From Rhodobacter flavimaris (lineage in GTDB: Bacteria; Pseudomonadota; Alphaproteobacteria; Rhodobacterales; Rhodobacteraceae): DNA of 48,283 nucleotides. The notes under the pieces are model-generated. The model did not search any database and had not been told where the DNA came from. It saw only the letters and a program-made list of their open reading frames with translations. Shown piece after piece: positions 43,514-48,283 of this stretch; position 1 is the first letter of the stretch, and each line of letters opens with the position of its first letter. The DNA lies in the NCBI RefSeq assembly GCF_021378075.1, contig NZ_JAJUOS010000018.1, forward strand, positions 1 through 48,283. Direction: 5' to 3'. The translations under genes and the position numbers were made by a program.

Positions 43514-43674
43514 CCCGCCGCTTCACAGCCACGCTGATGGCCGTCGGGGTCGTTGCATTGCTGGCCCTCGACCTGAGCAGGACACCTCCCAACCCCTATC
43601 AGGCACCGCCGGCCTTCGCGTTCGGGTCTGGACTTGCGGCCGAGGGCGGGTTCTGCGGGGCATTGCCTAACTAG
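43510..43674 (+). CDS. 54-residue membrane-anchored or exported peptide, third gene of the thiosulfate unit
   Basis: ATG 43510 overlaps the transporter stop as ATGA. The peptide starts MTRRFTATLMAVGVVALLAL, a positively charged end followed by one hydrophobic helix. A short polar part follows with PPNPYQAPPAFAFGSG and one Cys near the end. No family is recognised. The tight coupling suggests that it is a real accessory subunit or a periplasmic partner of the transporter. Its stop codon lies exactly where the insertion-sequence remnant begins, so the original protein may have been longer. Confidence 0.55.
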   Translation: MTRRFTATLMAVGVVALLALDLSRTPPNPYQAPPAFAFGSGLAAEGGFCGALPN

Positions 43675-44337
43675 GTTCAGCTTGAAATTTGCCGTCGAGT
43701 AGAAACTGCGCTCCGAGTTGAGATGGTTGAAGACCGAGGTGTGGACGGCAACAAATTTCTGTAGCATTCGCATCCGTCGGAATCGGAGCATCGCCCGCTC
43801 CCGTCTTCGGAATGGCAGATGCGATTGCTCCGCTCGGTTATTCATCCACTAGCCGGTTTGCTGGCGCTCGCGGATACCAAGATCACCCAGAGCGGCCCCA
43901 TAGGAGTGCAAACAGTCGGTGACGAATTCATTGACTGAACCGTATCTCCTCAGAGATTTCTTCAAGAATTTCAATTCTGCCCTCTTGTCCCCGGCCTTCG
44001 CCACGAAGCTCTCAAGCACCTCGCCTTCGTGATCGACCGCCCGCCAGAGGTAGTGGCGCTCGCCGTTGATCTTCACGAATACCTCGTCCATATGCCAGCG
44101 CCACTGCGGCCCGGAGCGCAGCGGCTAGGCACGTTTCTTGCGGATCTCGGCGGCAAACATCGGGCCAAACCTGTTCCACCGGAACCGTACAGATTCATGG
44201 CTAATCTCGATGCCGCGTTCGTGCAGTAGATCCTCGACATTTCGGAGCGACAGCGGAAAACGAACGTAGAGCATCACCGCCAGGCGGATGATCTCCCGGC
44301 TGGTCTTGAAGTATTTGAACAGGTCGCGTTTGGTCAT
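43675..44337 (-). pseudogene. Decayed IS6-family (IS26-like) transposase with two in-frame stops
   Basis: One frame on the minus strand encodes an IS6-type transposase in three pieces. Residues from MTKRDLFKYFKTSREIIRLA to AEIRKKRA end at a TAG (44125-44127). The middle piece with WHMDEVFVKINGERHYLWRAVDHEGEVL, which supplies the first catalytic Asp, ends at a second TAG (43849-43851). The last piece has NNRAEQSHLPFRRRERAMLRF with the Glu of the DDE triad. The frame is otherwise intact, so the stops are point changes; the expected second Asp is in VTDCLHSYGAAL. The C-terminus is cut at about 43675. It appears to have inserted into the IS5 fragment next to it. It is inactive unless the stops are read through. 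Confidence 0.88.
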
Positions 44338-44388
44338 CCCAAAACGCTACCTAGCCCCCTGCCCGGCCGCAAGCCAAGCTGCTCTGAC

Positions 44389-44620
44389 ATAACCCTCTGG
44401 CTCATCTCGCCACCGCAAACCATTGCTATCGATGAAGATTATCCCACTCAGCACCCGCCGACCATCGATGCGCGGCTTACCATGGCTCTTAGGAAATAAG
44501 GGCTCGAGCCGCGCCATCTGCGCGACCGTCAGCAAAAAAAGATTGCTCATCAATCAGCCTCCTTGCGGAGGCTGAATCACGCCGCAGGCCCAAGATCTAT
44601 GGGGCCTGAGCCTAGGGTCC
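44389..44620 (-). mobile_element. 5' end fragment of an IS5-family insertion sequence, copy 2
   Basis: The transposase start at 44550 (MSNLFLLTVAQMARLEPLFP) runs for about 54 related residues to WRDEPEGY. It then stops resembling the family at about 44390, where the IS6 element begins; the frame ends by chance at 44347. The outer end carries the same GAGCCTAGG sequence (44608-44616) seen in copy 1. The fragment points left, whereas copy 3 at 47751 points right, so the two enclose the glycosyltransferase and sulfotransferase genes. Confidence 0.82.
44555..44574 (-). promoter_or_regulatory. Leader hairpin over the transposase ribosome-binding site, IS5 copy 2
   Basis: CAGCCTCC-GCAA-GGAGGCTG on the minus strand is a perfect 8-bp stem with a GNRA-type loop. 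The 3' arm is the Shine-Dalgarno of the transposase starting at 44550. Confidence 0.65.
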
Positions 44621-44652
44621 TACAATCGGACTTAAGTGCATTTTCGAGCAAC

Positions 44653-45573
44653 CTACGATCTCGACGATTTTGCCCGTTCCTGAAGCCAGTCAAATCGGGT
44701 CTCTGTTCCCTGATGTAGCGCTTTGGTTCGGCGCCAGTGAAACTTGTAGACTGGAGAGTCGCCCTCTCCGTGGATCGCCGCTTTGAAAGCTGCATCGACG
44801 GGACGACCCAACAGCTTGGAAAAGACCAAGGCGGCAGGCGCGGATCGCGGCTCAACCTTTTCCCATGCCACCCGAAATTGATCATCCTGTCGGAGCAGGT
44901 TTGCAAAGTGGTAATGGAAGACAAAATAGGGATACCGCCCGACCCTCGTGACAAATGCCTCACTTCCCATCATCGATGCCAGGAAAGCATTCCGTTTCAT
45001 CAGGCTGATCACACTGTTGCGCAGGAAGCCAAGCGATTTCTTCCTTGCCGACAATGCCAATTTGAGAAACGCCAGATGGCGCGGCGCATACTCACCCGCG
45101 ATAAAGTTGTTCGGATGCCCTGCAAGGAACCAGTTTGCCATAACCCGATCATCGGTGCGGGCAAGACACCGGTTAATGAGTGGCACGTTCTTATCCCTCA
45201 GCCACGCATCCGCTTCCTCGAACCGGAAGGCAAAAAAGCCAGAGGCCGCTGCCTGATCAACCCATTCATCCAGCGGTTTCACGCAGTACACATCGGCATC
45301 AGCCCAGACCCCACCATGGCGGTTGATCAATGCCAGCCGCGCGATGTTTGCGATCTTTGAATTCGGAAGCTGTGCCGAAAACAGGTCTTCAACAAAGTCT
45401 GCGTCAAGATAATCGGGGAGGGTCTCTTGGGTCAGAAGGTGCAGGTTCCAGTCGCTGTTAAGTTCGCGCCAAGTCGTGACGCATGTTTGCACCAAGGGTG
45501 GCGCCTGTTCGAAGCCTTGCAGCCAAAGTATCCAGATATTGCGCGGAATTGGGGAAGTTGCCGACTTATCCAT
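44653..45573 (-). CDS. Capsular-polysaccharide-type glycosyltransferase (GT32-like)
   Basis: The 306-residue protein begins at ATG 45573, four bases after the stop of the sulfotransferase gene; an earlier in-frame ATG would overlap that gene by 120 bp and adds a non-family sequence. The fold marks are IPRNIWILWLQGFEQAPPLV at the start, NIARLALINRHGGVWADADVYCVKPL with the DxD metal/nucleotide-sugar site, and later MMGSEAFVTRVG. This matches the Caps_synth/OCH1-like group that adds sugars to surface polysaccharides. The sugar is unknown. Base composition looks less GC-rich than in the rest of the window. With the two sulfotransferase genes it suggests a sulfated glycan. Confidence 0.83.
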   Translation of the reverse strand: MDKSATSPIPRNIWILWLQGFEQAPPLVQTCVTTWRELNSDWNLHLLTQETLPDYLDADFVEDLFSAQLPNSKIANIARLALINRHGGVWADADVYCVKPLDEWVDQAAASGFFAFRFEEADAWLRDKNVPLINRCLARTDDRVMANWFLAGHPNNFIAGEYAPRHLAFLKLALSARKKSLGFLRNSVISLMKRNAFLASMMGSEAFVTRVGRYPYFVFHYHFANLLRQDDQFRVAWEKVEPRSAPAALVFSKLLGRPVDAAFKAAIHGEGDSPVYKFHWRRTKALHQGTETRFDWLQERAKSSRS

Positions 45574-45577
45574 TGAT

Positions 45578-46693
45578 CTAGCCAAATCGCCACAGTGGCA
45601 GCGGGCGGTTTTCGGCGCATCCCACTCGCTTTGCAGTGTCGCGCAACCACCCTGCACTTGAACGCCTTGGAGACCAGAAAGACTGTTCCAACGAGGCAAT
45701 CATTCGTTGCAGCCTTTCGGCATCCACTCGGACCATGTCTGCGACGTCGGAGCCCATTTCAGGGCGGGTCGCGAAATCCCCCTGTTCCAGCCGCTGATAG
45801 TCGAAATCAGAGAAAGAGATCCCGTACCTGTCGCGCAGTTCCAACGCACCGTTGTGGCCGTAGTCAAGATAGGCCTTCCATTCTGGGAGTAGCGCGGGCC
45901 GCGGGTTGCCGTCGCTTGCATCCAGTTTCTGCAGGCGGCGCATCAACTTGCGTGTCCGCTCGTTGAAGACGTCCTCTTGATCCGGAAAGAAGGCGCGCCT
46001 GAAATCCTGAAGGATGACCATCGTTTCCGGCGAAAAACTTTCGTTTGACTGACGGGATGTCTGAGGCACCGTCATGAGATCGGCCGCCTCGGGAAAATAG
46101 AGCGCCGCAACGTCGCTCATGATACTTCCGCCGGTCATTGCCTTACGGTCAAACGGTCTGACAATAACCCTGTGTTTGGACGCAAGTGCTTGAAAACCGG
46201 CAATCAGTTTGTCCAGATTCCATGGATAGATGGGCTCGAAAATGCTAGCAGCTCGCAGGCGCTGCTGCGACGCTGACAGGAAGAAATCTGATGGCCGGCG
46301 TGCATAGAGGATGAAATCGATCGAGTCTGCACCAAGGCTTTCGACAAAGGACATGAACTTGGTCGGATCATTCGCCTGATAAAGACGGGCAAACCATTCG
46401 GACGACAAAATGAGCAGCTTTGGCGCACGCTGCTTGACCTGCTTTCGGACCTCGTTGCTCAGGGCTTCTCCCTGCCTAAGGTAGTTTGCCTCTCCGAGTT
46501 TCTTCATCCCCCGCGGGGCCTCTGCGTACGGTCTAAAAAGCGAGCAGAGTAGACCATGATTATAGGCTTTACGCACCTTTGGGTCGGGGTAGAGAATTCC
46601 CTTCTCGATCAGCTGAGCACGCGCACCGAACAAGGCACGCTGCAGCGCAGTCGTTCCCGTCTTCGGGGGACCTACGTGAATGACTAGTTTCAT
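45578..46693 (-). CDS. Sulfotransferase-family protein 1
   Basis: The 371-residue protein starts at ATG 46693 (MKLVIHVGPPKTGTTALQRA). An earlier in-frame ATG at 46720 adds nine residues not seen in the family. PPKTGTT (8-14) is the 5'-phosphosulfate-binding loop of PAPS-dependent sulfotransferases. FILYARRPSDFFLSASQQRL near residue 125 fits the 3'-phosphate-binding region. It would transfer sulfate from PAPS to a carbohydrate or other acceptor in the cytoplasm or at the membrane. The gene is read with the glycosyltransferase gene, four bases apart. No PAPS-making genes are in the window. Confidence 0.82.
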   Translation of the reverse strand: MKLVIHVGPPKTGTTALQRALFGARAQLIEKGILYPDPKVRKAYNHGLLCSLFRPYAEAPRGMKKLGEANYLRQGEALSNEVRKQVKQRAPKLLILSSEWFARLYQANDPTKFMSFVESLGADSIDFILYARRPSDFFLSASQQRLRAASIFEPIYPWNLDKLIAGFQALASKHRVIVRPFDRKAMTGGSIMSDVAALYFPEAADLMTVPQTSRQSNESFSPETMVILQDFRRAFFPDQEDVFNERTRKLMRRLQKLDASDGNPRPALLPEWKAYLDYGHNGALELRDRYGISFSDFDYQRLEQGDFATRPEMGSDVADMVRVDAERLQRMIASLEQSFWSPRRSSAGWLRDTAKRVGCAENRPLPLWRFG

Positions 46694-46835
46694 CTGCGCG
46701 TCTCGCTTTTTGGGATGCATCGACTATGCGGAGTTCTATCCGTTTTGAAAATTGAAGTCTATCACGCCCCCCGGACCTTTGTTGCGCCAGAGTTCCGTGC
46801 TAATCCGCAGGTCAAAACTTTGTTGTGAGAAATAG

Positions 46836-47663
46836 ATGTCCGGTGGAAGCATCCAATCAATTGGTCGTACCTTTCTTCTTGGGCTTGGGGCACAGAAATG
46901 CGGCACCACATGGTTGCATCACTATTTGGCGGATGCCGAGAATTTTCGAACTGGCGTCGCAAAGGAGTATCACGTCTGGGATGCAATCGACATCTCTGAC
47001 ATGTCCCACAAGAGGGCGCGGTGGTTCAATCGCATCCAAAGCGCAAAGAAAGCCGTGCGCCTGAAGATGCAACGCGATCCGGAACACTACTTCGACTATT
47101 TTGCTGGCTTGCTGCAGGAAGACGACGTCCTGACCGCCGACATCACGCCATCCTACAGCGGATTGGATGCCACACGTCTTGCGTTCATACGTGATGGCTT
47201 TGCCCGGAAAGGGATTGCAACCAAAGCCATTTTTCTGATCCGGGATCCGCTCAGCAGGATCAAAAGCGCTGTGCGCTACAACCTGAAGAAAGGCAACTAC
47301 AACGAAGGCATACCCGCAGGAGAGACGAACTTTCACAGGGCCCTGACTGCCTACTTCACGAGCGAAGCCTGTCGGGTGCGGACCTGCTACCAGCATACAA
47401 TTCGTGCGGCGTCATCGGTTTTTGCACCTGCCGATTTCCATGTGGGCATCTACGAAACCATGTTCGAGTCCGCGCAAATTGCGCGTCTTTCAGAATTTTG
47501 TGGTGTGACGTATCGCCCGAACCTTGGAGAAGTTTTCGTCAAAAAAACAGACGGCCACTTGTCAGACGATCCCGCGCTGGACACCGAAATTCGCGACGCA
47601 TATATCGAGACGTACAAGTTCTGTCACCAGGCCTACCCTGACACCAAGGCCCTTTGGTCGTAA
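46836..47663 (+). CDS. Sulfotransferase-family protein 2
   Basis: The 275-residue protein shows the 5'-phosphosulfate loop GAQKCGTTWLHHYL (residues 18-31) and the 3'-phosphate loop AIFLIRDPLSRIKSAVRYNL near residue 135. A likely catalytic-base region follows in KEYHVWDAID. It resembles carbohydrate or tyrosylprotein-type sulfotransferases. It is divergent from sulfotransferase 1 with a 142-bp gap, so the two may be co-regulated. The start at 46836 has only a weak ribosome-binding site. It is probably part of the same acquired surface-glycan block and lies just inside the third IS5 element. Confidence 0.83.
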   Translation: MSGGSIQSIGRTFLLGLGAQKCGTTWLHHYLADAENFRTGVAKEYHVWDAIDISDMSHKRARWFNRIQSAKKAVRLKMQRDPEHYFDYFAGLLQEDDVLTADITPSYSGLDATRLAFIRDGFARKGIATKAIFLIRDPLSRIKSAVRYNLKKGNYNEGIPAGETNFHRALTAYFTSEACRVRTCYQHTIRAASSVFAPADFHVGIYETMFESAQIARLSEFCGVTYRPNLGEVFVKKTDGHLSDDPALDTEIRDAYIETYKFCHQAYPDTKALWS

Positions 47664-47788
47664 TTCAGAACTTCGCCAAGACAGGGCGAAAGAGTGATAC
47701 ATCGGCTACGTCTGATCCTCTCCCACTGAATTGGTCCGCCCGTATAGTTAAGGGCAGGCCCCATTGATCTTGGGCCTTCTGCGTGATT

Positions 47789-47808
47789 CAGCCTCCGCAA
47801 GGAGGCTG
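47789..47808 (+). promoter_or_regulatory. Leader hairpin over the transposase ribosome-binding site, IS5 copy 3
   Basis: CAGCCTCC-GCAA-GGAGGCTG forms a perfect 8-bp stem. GGAGG (47801-47805), seven bases before ATG 47813, lies inside the 3' arm and would be hidden in transcripts that enter from outside. Confidence 0.65.
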
Positions 47809-47812
47809 ATCT

Positions 47813-48160
47813 ATGAGCAGTCTTTTCTGGCTGACGGACGCGCAAATGGCGCGGCTCGAGTCCTTCTTGCCCAAGAGCCATGGTAAGCCGCGCGTCGATG
47901 ACCGGCATGTGTTGAGCGGAATAATCTTCGTCAATCGCAATGGTTCGCGGTGGTGCGACGCGCCGGCCGTGTATGGCCCACCGAAGACGCTCTACAACTG
48001 TTGGAAGCGCTCGAGCGAGATGGGCGTGTTCGCCAGGATCTTCGAGGGACTGGCTGTGAAGGCTGCAGATCGGAAGGCAATCATAATTGACGCGACCTAT
48101 CTGAAAGCGCATCGCACGGCCCCGAGCCTGCGATCGAAAAAGCGGGGCGTGGACGCCTGA
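47813..48160 (+). CDS. IS5-family transposase, first reading frame
   Basis: This is 115 codons starting MSSLFWLTDAQMARLESFLP, with RHVLSGIIFVNRNGSRW and YGPPKTLYNCWKRSSEMGVF of the DUF4096-type N-terminal domain. The first catalytic Asp is in IIIDATYLKAHRTAPSL. The frame ends at TGA 48158. Downstream the protein continues in the -1 frame, so full transposase needs ribosomal slippage, probably on AAAAAG at 48137-48142 (codons AAA AAG). Confidence 0.88.
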   Translation: MSSLFWLTDAQMARLESFLPKSHGKPRVDDRHVLSGIIFVNRNGSRWCDAPAVYGPPKTLYNCWKRSSEMGVFARIFEGLAVKAADRKAIIIDATYLKAHRTAPSLRSKKRGVDA

Positions 48161-48283
48161 TAGGTCGAACCAAGGGCGGAATGAACACCAAGCTGCACGC
48201 GGTGACCGACACACTTGGTCGTCCGATCAGGTTCTTCATGTCTGCGGGCCAGGTCAGTGACTACACCGGCGCGGCGGCCCTTC
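48151..48283 (+). CDS. IS5-family transposase, second reading frame (partial)
   Basis: In the -1 frame relative to the first ORF, GRLIGRTKGGMNTKLHAVTD and RPIRFFMSAGQVSDYTGAAA continue the transposase core up to the window end. The second catalytic Asp and the Glu lie partly or wholly outside. No separate start codon is obvious at the junction, which agrees with production as a frameshift fusion. Confidence 0.8.

Larger units (their letters stand above)
47751..48283 (+). mobile_element. IS5-family (IS427-like) insertion sequence, copy 3, cut by the window end
   Basis: From about 47751 the sequence shares GGCCCCATTGATCTTGGGCC and the region to the leader hairpin with copy 2 in inverted orientation. 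Its outer end differs from copies 1 and 2 (no GAGCCTAGG), so the left boundary is uncertain. The two overlapping reading frames of the transposase follow. The right end is outside the window. Confidence 0.8.

Noticed and set aside
1..48283. CRISPR array or other tandem repeat array
   Set aside because: I saw no regularly spaced direct repeats; the only repeated blocks are the IS ends and the short regulatory dyads.

Overview
The window is GC-rich DNA typical of an alphaproteobacterium, most likely a member of the Rhodobacteraceae/Rhodobacterales. The support is the acuR-acuI pair, the TRAP transporter linked to uronate genes, the IS5(IS427)- and IS6-type insertion sequences, a two-gene thiosulfate uptake set and a second-type rpoN beside its own activator. 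This placement is inferred from gene content; no rRNA is present.

Layout. 1-871: a tRNA-Gly(TCC) gene with a tyrosine integrase just downstream of it. The integrase is cut off by the end of an IS5-family element, so this is the edge of a tRNA-integrated island. 1054-5837: a membrane sulfatase/phosphotransferase and PEP synthase, converging with overlapping stop codons. 6140-15190: a tight one-strand cluster encoding a Ser/Thr kinase, an FHA protein, a PP2C phosphatase, three P-loop GTPases (one a large dynamin-like protein), a small protein with a roadblock-like secondary-structure order, and an unknown protein. I regard this as the best candidate for an undescribed system. 15265-17516: acuR, acuI (acrylyl-CoA reductase) and an AhpD-like protein.

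17561-29541: a uronate-catabolism locus made of a GntR regulator, glucuronate isomerase, a TRAP transporter, KdgF/KduI/KduD for unsaturated uronates, fructuronate reductase, mannonate and altronate dehydratases and KDG kinase. All branches meet at 2-keto-3-deoxygluconate, which KdgK phosphorylates. The KDPG aldolase is not in the window.

29866-40755: on the minus strand, a self-contained sigma-54 regulon. It has an rpoN paralogue, a peptide-type ABC transporter (five genes), an acyl-CoA:6-APA-acyltransferase-like Ntn hydrolase, a sigma-54 activator without a sensor domain, and an AtuA-family/DUF4387 pair. Two -24/-12 promoters are visible, before the binding-protein gene and before the AtuA gene. 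Similar dyad sites lie upstream of both and are candidate activator sites.

41451-43674: a rhodanese, a YeeE/TsuA thiosulfate transporter and a 54-residue peptide. 43675-48283: an insertion-sequence-rich accessory segment. A decayed IS6 transposase sits inside an IS5 fragment, followed by a capsule-type glycosyltransferase and two sulfotransferases, and then another IS5-family element that runs off the window. The sulfotransferase block looks less GC-rich than the rest and is probably acquired DNA.
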